Source: an uncultured Victivallis sp. (lineage in GTDB: Bacteria; Verrucomicrobiota; Lentisphaeria; Victivallales; Victivallaceae). From it: DNA of 57,152 nucleotides. Shown one piece after another: positions 45,738 to 53,247 of the stretch. Under the pieces are notes generated by a model. It worked only from the letters and a program-made list of their open reading frames with translations, was not told the DNA's origin and searched no databases. Both the position numbers and the translations under genes were made by a program. The DNA lies in the NCBI RefSeq assembly GCF_944391105.1, contig NZ_CALXSK010000021.1, positions 1 to 57,152 on the forward strand. The letters are read 5' to 3'. The first letter of the stretch is position 1; each line of letters begins with the position of its first letter.

Positions 45738-47761
45738 GCATTGAATTTATCCTGGACGGCCGGACTGTCACGGCGGAACCCGGCCAGACCATCATGGATG
45801 TCGCCAAAGCCAACGGGATCCGGATCCCGGGGCTCTGCGGCGAAGCGCGCATTTCCAAGACCACGAGCTGCTTCGTCTGCGTTGTGCGCGACAAGAAAAC
45901 CGGCCGCTTCCTGCCGAGCTGCGCGGCGAAACCATCGCAGGGCCAGGAGATTGACGCCTCCTCCCCGGAGGTTCTCGACATGCGCAAGACAGCGCTCTCG
46001 CTGCTGCTCTCGGAGCACACCGGCGACTGCGAAGCCCCGTGCACGATGGCGTGCCCGGCTCATGCGAGCGTGGAAGAGTACGTCCGCGCCGGGCGCAAGG
46101 GCGAGTTTCTGAAAAGTCTCGAAATCATCAAGAAGCGGATTCCGCTGCCGATGTCGATCGGCCGTGTCTGCCCGCGTTTCTGCGAGAAGCAGTGCCGCCG
46201 CAACGTCTACGGCGAACCGGTCGCGATCAACGACTTCAAGCGTCTCGCGGCGGATCTGCACTATGACGAATACATGGAGGAGCTCCCGGAACTGACCGGG
46301 AAGAAAGTCGCGATCGTCGGCGCGGGTCCGGCAGGACTCTCGGCGGCCTACTATCTGCGGCTGGAAGGAATTGAGCCGACGCTCTTCGACGCCCAGCCGA
46401 AGGCCGGCGGCATGCTGCGTTACGGCATTCCCGAGTACCGTCTGCCGAAGGCGACGCTCGACCGCGAACTCGCGCACTTCCCGAAGATGGGAATCCATTT
46501 TGAGTTCGGCCGGAAACTCGGTGACAATCTCTCGCTCGACGAACTCAAGGCGAACTTCGACGCGGTCATCGTCGCGGTCGGCTGCTGGAAGGCCTCCGGA
46601 CTCCGCTGCGAGGGCGAAGAGCTCGCGAAGCAGGGCATCGAGTTCCTGTACGAGGTGGCCTCGAACGGCAACAACGCGCCGAATCCGGGCAAGGTCATCG
46701 TGGTCGGCGGCGGCAACACCGCCATGGACTGCGTGCGTACGAGCGTCCGCCTCGGCAGTCCGGATGTGAACTGCTTCTACCGCCGTACCGAGGCGGAGAT
46801 GCCGGCGGAGAAGATCGAGATCCATGAGGCGCGCGAAGAGGGGGTGAACTTCCACTTCCTCGTCGCTCCGGTCAAGGTCGAAAAACGCGGGGACAAGCTC
46901 GTCATGACCTGCCGCCGCATGCAGCTCGGCGAGCCGGACGCTTCCGGGCGGCGCAAGCCGGTCGAGATTCCGGGCAGCGAATTCGAGACGGAAGCCGACA
47001 CGATCATCGCGGCGATCGGCCAGGGAACCGTCGTGCCGGCGGGAATCCCGACCAACCGCTTCCGCAACATCGATGTGAAAGCGGACACCTGTCAGTTCGG
47101 CGACCGGCTCTACGCGGCGGGCGACTGCCTCTCCGGCGCGGCGACTGTGGTCGAGGGCGTCGCCTCCGGGCGGCAGGCCGCGCTTGAAGTGACCAATGCG
47201 CTGCTCGGCAAGGCTCTGCCGGTGGATCACACCGTCTACGTGAGCCGCGGCAAGTGGCAGGAGCTCGCGAAAGAGGATCTGGTTTTCCTGCGCGATGACG
47301 TTTCGGAGGATCCGCGCGAGAAACAGCAGCTCATCAGCCTTGAACTGCGCAAGAACTCCTTCAAGGAGGTCGCGGCGACCATGACTCCCGAGCAGATCCT
47401 GCACGAGGGGCAGCGCTGCATCGAGTGCAGCTGCACGGACAAGGAGGATTGCAAACTCCGCAAGTTCGGCGACGAGTATGGCTGCAAGGCCGATTCGATC
47501 AAGGGGGAACGGCTGCCGGTCAGCTACGACATCCGGCATCCTTCCATCATTCAGGATCGCGGCAAGTGCATCAAGTGCAGTGTCTGCGTGAAAATCTGCA
47601 AGGAAGTCGTCAATAAAACGCTGCTCTCCCCCAAAAAGCGCGGTTTCGCAACCTACATCGGAACGGCGTTCGACCAGGGCTTCCCGGCGAGCTGCGCGGA
47701 GTGCGGAGAGTGCATCAACGCCTGCCCCGTCGGCGCGCTCGACTGGCGTATCAAAAAGTAA
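45734..47761 (+). CDS. Fe-S flavoprotein: NuoG-type 2Fe2S domain fused to GltD/NfnB-like domain
   Basis: 675 residues from the ATGA overlap at 45734. An N-terminal plant-type [2Fe-2S] domain with GLCGEARISKTTSCFVC, then a GltD-like N-terminal Fe-S helical region (CTMACPAHASVEEYVRAGR, CPRFCEKQCRRN), an FAD site (VAIVGAGPAGLSAAYYL), an NAD(P) site (VIVVGGGNTAMDC), the GltD-type IIAAIGQG and AAGDCLSGAATVVEG, and a C-terminal pair of 4Fe-4S motifs (CIKCSVCVKICKE, CAECGECINACP). With NuoE and NuoF partners this matches the StnABC-type NADP-dependent bifurcating transhydrogenase. A role as an accessory to an unlinked hydrogenase or formate dehydrogenase cannot be excluded. Confidence 0.88.
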   Translation: MSIEFILDGRTVTAEPGQTIMDVAKANGIRIPGLCGEARISKTTSCFVCVVRDKKTGRFLPSCAAKPSQGQEIDASSPEVLDMRKTALSLLLSEHTGDCEAPCTMACPAHASVEEYVRAGRKGEFLKSLEIIKKRIPLPMSIGRVCPRFCEKQCRRNVYGEPVAINDFKRLAADLHYDEYMEELPELTGKKVAIVGAGPAGLSAAYYLRLEGIEPTLFDAQPKAGGMLRYGIPEYRLPKATLDRELAHFPKMGIHFEFGRKLGDNLSLDELKANFDAVIVAVGCWKASGLRCEGEELAKQGIEFLYEVASNGNNAPNPGKVIVVGGGNTAMDCVRTSVRLGSPDVNCFYRRTEAEMPAEKIEIHEAREEGVNFHFLVAPVKVEKRGDKLVMTCRRMQLGEPDASGRRKPVEIPGSEFETEADTIIAAIGQGTVVPAGIPTNRFRNIDVKADTCQFGDRLYAAGDCLSGAATVVEGVASGRQAALEVTNALLGKALPVDHTVYVSRGKWQELAKEDLVFLRDDVSEDPREKQQLISLELRKNSFKEVAATMTPEQILHEGQRCIECSCTDKEDCKLRKFGDEYGCKADSIKGERLPVSYDIRHPSIIQDRGKCIKCSVCVKICKEVVNKTLLSPKKRGFATYIGTAFDQGFPASCAECGECINACPVGALDWRIKK

Positions 47762-47768
47762 AGCGAAC

Positions 47769-47796
47769 GATCCCGCCGGAACCATCCGGCGGGATC
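47769..47796 (+). terminator. Perfect 12-bp hairpin after the flavoprotein operon
   Basis: GATCCCGCCGGA (47769-47780) and TCCGGCGGGATC (47785-47796) with a 4-nt loop, beginning 7 bp after the stop. There is no T run, so it may stabilise the mRNA 3' end or act with the next hairpin. Confidence 0.6.
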
Positions 47797-47809
47797 ATTC
47801 GAATCGATT

Positions 47810-47847
47810 GCCGCGGAACGGGTTTCCTGCCGTTCCGCGGCATTTTT
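47810..47847 (+). terminator. Rho-independent terminator of the flavoprotein operon
   Basis: GCCGCGGAACGG (47810-47821) and CCGTTCCGCGGC (47830-47841), perfect 12-bp stem with an 8-nt loop, followed by ATTTTTA. It lies 13 bp after the first perfect hairpin. Confidence 0.8.
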
Positions 47848-47947
47848 ACTGGGGGGAATTTCAGGCCGTCCGGAGCATTTCGCCCGGCGAACTCTCCGGA
47901 AGACCGGCATTCCAATCAGGTTTTCCCCAGCTGTTCAGGGGCAGGCA

Positions 47948-48208
47948 CTAGAGGGTCGATCTCCGTCTGCCGGACTCCTCATGAAACAATCCGCAAAGAG
48001 CATGGTACTCACCGGGATTCTCCGGGACGCTCATCGCCTGCGTCGATTTCCGGAGGTCGGAAATCAGGATATCATCCATGGACAACCGAATCAGGCGTTC
48101 CCGGCAGCGCCGACAATGCCGGAGATGAAACCGGCAGCAGAGACGGCGGAACCAGGACATCGCCCGGCTGCTGCGGTATTGATCCAGTTCATACATTGTG
48201 TAGTGCAT
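47948..48208 (-). CDS. Small HX3CX2C (anti-sigma-like zinc finger) protein
   Basis: 86 residues from the ATG at 48208, supported by an excellent AGGAGGG immediately upstream; an in-frame earlier ATG adds nine residues and is less likely. Residues 28-35 (HLRHCRRC) give His28, Cys32 and Cys35, the HX3CX2C pattern of zinc-binding anti-sigma (ZAS) domains, embedded in a very basic helix. No sigma factor gene is adjacent and no membrane helix is visible. It is the last gene of a three-gene minus-strand unit behind the lipoprotein. Function unknown; a redox or zinc sensing role is only suggested by the motif. Confidence 0.6.
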   Translation of the reverse strand: MHYTMYELDQYRSSRAMSWFRRLCCRFHLRHCRRCRERLIRLSMDDILISDLRKSTQAMSVPENPGEYHALCGLFHEESGRRRSTL

Positions 48209-48239
48209 GTTCCCTCCTTCCCCGGCATGCGGCAATGAG

Positions 48240-50048
48240 TTATCGGGAAAGCAGTTTTGTAAGGCTCTGCTTCTCGGTGGACCCGGGATCGGGACCTTCG
48301 CCGCTGGCGATTTTCTCCTTGATTCGGGAAATCACCTCATCCCGGAACTGTATCTCATTGTGCAAATTCGTCATCATCCTCTCATAGAAAGCCGCGACAC
48401 TCTGTTGCACTCTCGCCCGCGTAAATACGATCCCGAGTCCCCGACAGGACGAGCAGACCGGACTCCTCGGACAGAACGGACAGCGCCGGGAACAACTGAC
48501 CGTCGAATACGAGCCGTCCGGATTTTTGATCGTCCGGCGGCCGGTGCCCCGACACTGCGGACAGACCCCTGTACCGTTGCACATGCGGCAGACCTGTTCC
48601 CCCTGCCCGTTGCATTTGCTGCAGGTCTGGTAAAGACCGCTGAACTGCGGCCCGACCGACTTCCAGAATTCCCGAATCACCTCCCGATTCCCCTTGAGGA
48701 TCGCGAGATAGACAAGGTACGTTTTGAGCGAAGAGTTGAGCGGGAAATAGGGACGGAACAAGTTCAGTTCCTCTTTATCCCTGTCGAGCAGCAGGGCCGG
48801 TGAAAACTTCTGCAAGAGAGCATCCAGCTCCCGGCAGCGCTCCTGCAGTTCCGTCGTTTCCGCAAGGACTTTCCGGAGTGTCGCCTGATACCGGACCCGG
48901 ATCTTCTCATCGACATTCTTCTGCGCGGTCTCGATTCTCGCCAGAATTTTTTCCGGCGTGATGGCGGAGAGAGACGCATTTTCCCTCATGTAACCGGCCA
49001 GGCGCTCGAGCGATTTCTTGTTCTCATTCTTTTCCATCCATTCGATGGAATGGAGAAGTCCGTCTATGGAGAGTTGCGCGGCTGTGGCATATAACTCGGA
49101 GTCGGCCAACCGACGCAGTTCTCTCAACATTTTCTCGAGATCAGAAAAGTTATGATTCGTATTCCATGCCGACAGGGCAGCGGAAAACCCTTGAGCAGCT
49201 GCGATGATCTTCGGATCCATCCACTTTCCATTGACGTAAACCAACCCGGCATCGAGCTTTTTGGCCAGTTCCACATCGTCGGCGGAGAAATAAGTTCCCT
49301 GATAAGCTACGAGATTCTCCGACTCAAAATGGCGGCGGAGAGCTGCGGCACTCTCCCGGGCGGACGGCCAGGTCGGAGCGGGGGCGTCCACCTCCAGCTT
49401 TTGATCGCCTTCAAGTTCCCAATGGCCGCGGCTCTGATTCCAGACGGCATCGAAACTCCAGTTGTCGCGTATGACCTCGGAATTCCCGGAGGATTCCTCA
49501 GCGATCTTCTGGTAGTCGAATTCCGCCGGAGCCAGTTTGGAATAAAGTTCCTGGATAAATTCCGTCTTCTTTTCGCTGCTCCACGCTGCCCAGTCTGGCG
49601 GTGTTACTGCGTGAACCGGAACTCCGCTGAAATTTTCATACATCTCATAGGTTACATCAACGGAAATCGTCAATTTTACCTGATATGGATAATCGTTATT
49701 CTTCTTCTTGCGTATCCGAGAACTGCTCAGCCCGACCGGGTTGCAGATGACTTTCGTGGCACCGTATCTCCTGGCGGCCGAAATGATCTCCAGAGGCTTG
49801 AACGTCTCCTGACCGGCAAGGTTAACCGCCTGATTAACACCGGGGGATACGAGCAAAAGTTTTCCCGGAGCCAGCAGAAAGGATTGATTGCCGTAATTGT
49901 TCGCAATCTCCTCGTTCAATTTCAGAACGATTGCCTGCCGGATAATGGCGGCCGAATCCTGTTCCAGCTGTGCGGAAGGATCCGGGCCGCAGCCGGTCAA
50001 CACGAATGCGACGGAAAGAGTGAACAATAATGTATAAATTCTGCGCAT
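48240..50048 (-). CDS. Lipoprotein with DnaJ-like cysteine-rich zinc-finger domain
   Basis: 602 residues. Lipoprotein signal with lipobox LTGC (Cys20). A large helical/charged middle follows. Residues about 470-550 contain repeated CX2C(X)GXG units (CSKCNGQGEQVCRMCNGTG, CPQCRGTG, CPFC, CSSCRGLG), like the zinc-finger domain of DnaJ but with no J domain. The protein would be periplasmic or outer-membrane anchored, an unusual location for this fold. Not recognised as a known family. It lies 3 bp downstream of the zinc-ribbon membrane gene on the same strand, implying a shared job. Confidence 0.8.
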   Translation of the reverse strand: MRRIYTLLFTLSVAFVLTGCGPDPSAQLEQDSAAIIRQAIVLKLNEEIANNYGNQSFLLAPGKLLLVSPGVNQAVNLAGQETFKPLEIISAARRYGATKVICNPVGLSSSRIRKKKNNDYPYQVKLTISVDVTYEMYENFSGVPVHAVTPPDWAAWSSEKKTEFIQELYSKLAPAEFDYQKIAEESSGNSEVIRDNWSFDAVWNQSRGHWELEGDQKLEVDAPAPTWPSARESAAALRRHFESENLVAYQGTYFSADDVELAKKLDAGLVYVNGKWMDPKIIAAAQGFSAALSAWNTNHNFSDLEKMLRELRRLADSELYATAAQLSIDGLLHSIEWMEKNENKKSLERLAGYMRENASLSAITPEKILARIETAQKNVDEKIRVRYQATLRKVLAETTELQERCRELDALLQKFSPALLLDRDKEELNLFRPYFPLNSSLKTYLVYLAILKGNREVIREFWKSVGPQFSGLYQTCSKCNGQGEQVCRMCNGTGVCPQCRGTGRRTIKNPDGSYSTVSCSRRCPFCPRSPVCSSCRGLGIVFTRARVQQSVAAFYERMMTNLHNEIQFRDEVISRIKEKIASGEGPDPGSTEKQSLTKLLSR

Positions 50049-50051
50049 AAC

Positions 50052-51416
50052 TCACTCCTCCTGTTTTTGCAGTATTTTTTCCGCACAATCGAAATGAATC
50101 CGGAGCATATCGGCCACAACCAGCAAAATAAAGCAGAGGACAATGCTGAATACGGCGATTTTCAAGCAGTTGAACAAATGCATGTGAAACAGGAAGTTTG
50201 CAATTTCTTCCTCCTGATAAATGCCGTTGAAGTGTTTTACCAGATCGCGCTGGAGCGCTTTGGCTTCAACCGCGATATACCATCTTCCCATATCGGATTC
50301 ATCGGACCAGGCGAGGTAAAGTCTGGCGAGCTGACGGTTGATGTTTTCATACTCCTGTTCGCCCGGAATTTTTTTCTTCACCTCGGCGGTCGCGTTCTGC
50401 TGTGTCGTGAAATTTCCGTGGAGCTGTTCCAGCTGCAACCGGAAACTTCGGCTGAGCAGATTGTTCTCGATGAAATCGAGAAATCCGAGGAGCTGGTTAA
50501 GGTCATTCTTGAGCTTTTGATTGTCAGGATAGAGGCGCGAAACCTTTGCGACATCCTGCCGAATCGCCTGAATAGCGGAGAACTGATCGTTTTCCGACAA
50601 ATAGAACCGAACCTGCCGGGAAAATCCGGTCTGAATGGCTCCCGCCCGCCGCCGGGCCCCCGTCAGAGGAGCGACAGTTCGCGAACGGTTGGCGGCTCCA
50701 CGAATCAAACTCTGAAGTCCGCGCAACTGATCTTCCAGGTTTTTCTCCAGACCGGATTCGAGCGCTTGAATGGTCTGTATGCACTCCTCCATGGTGGCGA
50801 TGGACTCTTCCACGCTTTCGATCGAATCCAACTCCTCGTTGAACACAAACTCTTTCCGGCGAATGGAGTCCGGCAATTGAAATCCGGTGACCCCCGATTG
50901 ATTTTTCGTTCCGAGCTGTTTCTTCTCGGCGAGCAAATCGATCGTATCCTCCAGATGTTCGAGAAAAGCCGTTTGCTTTTCCTGAAGCAGTGGAATATTC
51001 TTCCACAGCGCCTCGCGCCGGAGATTTTTCTCCGTATTGTACTGACTTGTATTGAAAATGATAGTACAGATTCCCGCGATCAGAACCAGGCCGACCAAGA
51101 TCCAGATGGAGGAGATGTACAATCTTCCCCAGATGTACTTGCGGCAGCCGCCCATCCGCCAGACTCTTGCCGGCTTTCCGTTGAACTCTTTCCCGGAGTC
51201 GCGGCGCTTTTCAGATGAAACGGCCGGCTCCGGCTTCTGCATCGAATCGGCGCTCTCTTTCACCGGAGCGGCGGAAATTCGAGTTGCCGGTGTCGGCGCA
51301 TCCGGAGAAATCACCACTCGTTCCGAACACGCCGGACACGTGGTTTCCCGTCCAGCCCAGCTGTCTTCCGCCTCCAGAGTGGTCTTGCAATAGGGACAAG
51401 TAAAATTGAACGACAT
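50052..51416 (-). CDS. Zinc-ribbon protein with two transmembrane helices
   Basis: 454 residues from the ATG at 51416 (AGGAAGG upstream); an in-frame start 12 codons earlier is possible. The N-terminus is a zinc ribbon (FTCPYCKTTLEAEDSWAGRE, then TTCPACSERVVI), giving two CX2C pairs. After a low-complexity linker there is a membrane helix (about 108-130, IWILVGLVLIAGICTIIF), a long helical, likely coiled-coil region and a second helix near the C-terminus (CLKIAVFSIVLCFILLVVA). No enzymatic motif is seen. It probably forms an envelope complex with the lipoprotein encoded next to it. Family unknown. Confidence 0.75.
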   Translation of the reverse strand: MSFNFTCPYCKTTLEAEDSWAGRETTCPACSERVVISPDAPTPATRISAAPVKESADSMQKPEPAVSSEKRRDSGKEFNGKPARVWRMGGCRKYIWGRLYISSIWILVGLVLIAGICTIIFNTSQYNTEKNLRREALWKNIPLLQEKQTAFLEHLEDTIDLLAEKKQLGTKNQSGVTGFQLPDSIRRKEFVFNEELDSIESVEESIATMEECIQTIQALESGLEKNLEDQLRGLQSLIRGAANRSRTVAPLTGARRRAGAIQTGFSRQVRFYLSENDQFSAIQAIRQDVAKVSRLYPDNQKLKNDLNQLLGFLDFIENNLLSRSFRLQLEQLHGNFTTQQNATAEVKKKIPGEQEYENINRQLARLYLAWSDESDMGRWYIAVEAKALQRDLVKHFNGIYQEEEIANFLFHMHLFNCLKIAVFSIVLCFILLVVADMLRIHFDCAEKILQKQEE

Positions 51417-51563
51417 CTTTGCCTTCCTGTTTTTCGGCACAAAAAAACACATCCTCTTGAAATGTCCTCAAAACCGCCACCACAAGCATAAAAGGACCAC
51501 AATCCGCAGGATGTGCTGCTTTCACACATCTGTCGGACGTTTTCTCCGGGCGTCAGAAAAAAA

Positions 51564-51583
51564 GTGGTAGTTCAGGCGAGGAC
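51564..51583 (+). repeat. Direct repeat copy 1, GTGGTAGTTCAGGCGAGGAC
   Basis: Matches 52201-52220 at 19 of 20 positions in the same orientation; together they bound the 0.6-kb segment containing the gene remnant. Confidence 0.75.
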
Positions 51584-51612
51584 GCCACGATCAGTTGCTG
51601 TTTTTCAATTTT

Positions 51613-52065
51613 TTACATCACATCTCCTCCCCGGTTCGGCTTGTATCCAGCTTCCAGCAGGACAACATCCAAATCCAACCCCTCAGCGCTCCCGAGTTCG
51701 GCCGGTGAACGGCAGGCAAAAACTCTTCCGGATGCCGGAGCAATCCTCCTTCCTGGAAAGTGATACACAAGAAACGCCGGATTCCTTTCACCAGCTTCAA
51801 AAAAAAGAGTGAAATTCTCCCGTCCAGCCCAGTTGGAACTATGTTGAATTTTTTCGGCACCGGCAGAAGGTCAAAACGCATCCGGTCCTCAGACGGCAGA
51901 GAGATCGCTTCTCCTGCGATGCCTCCAGCCGGACCAGTTCCAGACCGGCTCCGCCAGATGACATTCCGACTCAAGCTGATATGTTCCCCCTGCCCGGATC
52001 GGACATCTCCACTGTTCCGAGGAAGCCTCCGGCGGAGTCCGGAATATCCCCGGCGCGGCCCCCAT
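51613..52065 (-). pseudogene. Probable frameshifted gene remnant
   Basis: Three protein-like stretches follow each other on the minus strand in different frames. The first, from an ATG at 52065, contains CHLAEPVWNWSGWRHRRR. The second contains SEDRMRFDLLPVPKKFNIV, and the third contains ENFTLFFEAGERNPAFLVYH and ends in a stop at 51613. Frame changes fall near 51915 and 51820. The amino-acid composition looks coding and beta-rich, unlike the shadows elsewhere, but no family is recognised and no ribosome site is seen. It may be the 3' end of a decayed secreted protein. Low certainty. Confidence 0.35.
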
Positions 52066-52200
52066 TCCGTACCTTTTTTCCTCCCCAATGCAAGATTTTT
52101 AAAAAAAAGGCCCTCGTCAGCGCTGCTTGAGCCATGGCGGGCAAAAAGAAGAATATGCAGGGAGACATATTCCTCGGGCAGTTTTGTCCGCGGTATGACA

Positions 52201-52220
52201 GTGGCAGTTCAGGCGAGGAC
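52201..52220 (+). repeat. Direct repeat copy 2, GTGGCAGTTCAGGCGAGGAC
   Basis: Second copy of the 20-bp repeat, 637 bp from the first; the base before each copy is also A. One mismatch (T/C at position 5). Confidence 0.75.
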
Positions 52221-52493
52221 ACAGAATCTCAGCAATCAAGCATACAGCTTATTTTCATTAGTTCCTTTCTCCAATTTTTCTGGAATGTTCCTAATTTACT
52301 TCTTCAGATTCCGCGGAATGCAAATAAAAATTGAAAATAATGCTCTTTTTTTTTCGCCATAATATCTCTCCGAACTGGATTGACGCTGATCCAGGCGTCA
52401 TTTTCATAGAGTGATACATCCTTTTTTTCAGTATTCTTGCACTTGTTTCCCGGAAAAAAATGATTTTTCCAATATTCTCATAAAAATTCCCCC

Positions 52494-52521
52494 TTGATTT
52501 CCGGACGGAGAAAATTATATT
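52494..52521 (+). promoter_or_regulatory. Promoter of the tetR gene
   Basis: TTGATT (52494-52499) and TATATT (52516-52521), 16-bp spacer. The TetR operator begins at the next base. Layout is the same as the promoter at 53174-53201. Confidence 0.7.
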
Positions 52522-52541
52522 GTTAGTAAAGTTTCACTAAC
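52522..52541. promoter_or_regulatory. TetR operator GTTAGT-N8-ACTAAC (autoregulatory copy)
   Basis: GTTAGT at 52522-52527 and ACTAAC at 52536-52541, directly abutting the -10 box and covering the transcription start, 10 bp before the tetR ATG. The same palindrome with the same spacing precedes the Fe-S/Hcp operon. Confidence 0.75.
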
Positions 52542-52551
52542 GGAGCGAACG

Positions 52552-53118
52552 ATGGATCTGACGAAACGGCAAAATGAAATTATCGATGTGGCGGTGACCC
52601 TGATTGCGGCAGGAGGCATTCAGAATCTGACGGTCAAGCATCTGGCCGATGCGCTCGGCATCACGGAGCCGGCCATTTACCGCCATTTTAAAAATAAGTC
52701 CGAGATTGTGAAAACCATGATCGCGGGATTTGACGAAGCGGTTCCTGCGGAGATGACGGCTCTCCAGGGATTCGATGCGATTGCGGCGTTTATCCGGAAC
52801 CGCATCCGCCAGGTGGAAGCCCGTCCTCCGCTGGCACGAATTCTCTTTGCCGAGGAACTTTTTATGGGGGACGGCAAGTTTTCCGGGCAGATGCTGGCGA
52901 TGATGCACCGTCATAAGGCCGCTCTGGAACTCCGCTTTTGCGAGGCGCAATCCCTGGGCGAAATCCGCACGGAAATTCCGGCCGACACACTGTTCCGGCT
53001 GGTGTTCGGACCGGTTCGGCTGCTGATCAAGCAGTGGGGAATGTCAAGAGGAGCGTTCGATCTCTCCGCCAAAGGGGAAGAGCTCATCGCTGCATTGAAA
53101 CTTCTTCTTCACCCCTGA
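52552..53118 (+). CDS. TetR-family repressor of the Hcp operon
   Basis: 188 residues. The N-terminal TetR helix-turn-helix (TVKHLADALGITEPAIYRHF, residues about 26-45) is followed by a helical ligand domain of normal length with two Cys-free regulatory helices; no cysteine or Fe-S motif typical of NO sensing is obvious apart from a single Cys in FCEAQS. The same palindrome overlaps its own promoter and that of the downstream operon, so it most likely represses both. The inducer is unknown; nitrosative or oxidative stress is a reasonable guess because the target is hcp. Confidence 0.88.
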   Translation: MDLTKRQNEIIDVAVTLIAAGGIQNLTVKHLADALGITEPAIYRHFKNKSEIVKTMIAGFDEAVPAEMTALQGFDAIAAFIRNRIRQVEARPPLARILFAEELFMGDGKFSGQMLAMMHRHKAALELRFCEAQSLGEIRTEIPADTLFRLVFGPVRLLIKQWGMSRGAFDLSAKGEELIAALKLLLHP

Positions 53119-53173
53119 TTCGGAAAAAATGGAGAGCGGAACCTTTTTTTTCATAACCGTCCGAAAAAACAAC

Positions 53174-53201
53174 TTGATTTCACAGCAAGTTGGATTATAT
53201 T
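53174..53201 (+). promoter_or_regulatory. Promoter of the Fe-S protein/hcp operon
   Basis: TTGATT (53174-53179) and TATATT (53196-53201) with a 16-bp spacer, embedded in an ATTATATTGTTAGT block identical to that upstream of tetR. Confidence 0.7.
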
Positions 53202-53221
53202 GTTAGTTATATATCACTAAC
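53202..53221. promoter_or_regulatory. TetR operator GTTAGT-N8-ACTAAC (hcp operon copy)
   Basis: GTTAGT at 53202-53207 and ACTAAC at 53216-53221, immediately after the -10. The 8-nt spacer differs in sequence from the tetR copy (TATATATC versus AAAGTTTC), so the conserved part is the palindrome and its spacing. Confidence 0.75.
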
Positions 53222-53247
53222 ATCAAAAAAATGAGGGTAAAAAAACG

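Larger units (their letters stand above)
51417..52493. other. About 1.1 kb without an intact gene
   Basis: Between the zinc-ribbon gene and the tetR promoter no open frame has a convincing start, codon pattern or domain. The stretch holds an apparent gene remnant on the minus strand (51613-52065), two copies of a 20-bp direct repeat (51564-51583 and 52201-52220), several A/T runs, and a small hairpin (GACGC at 52382, GCGTC at 52395) near the 3' end. 52221-52493 is AT-rich and apparently empty. Confidence 0.6.

Noticed and set aside
43564..47761. [FeFe]-hydrogenase operon (HydABC)
   Set aside because: NuoE- and NuoF-like subunits are present, but the third protein is GltD/NfnB-like and no H-cluster motif exists in the window.
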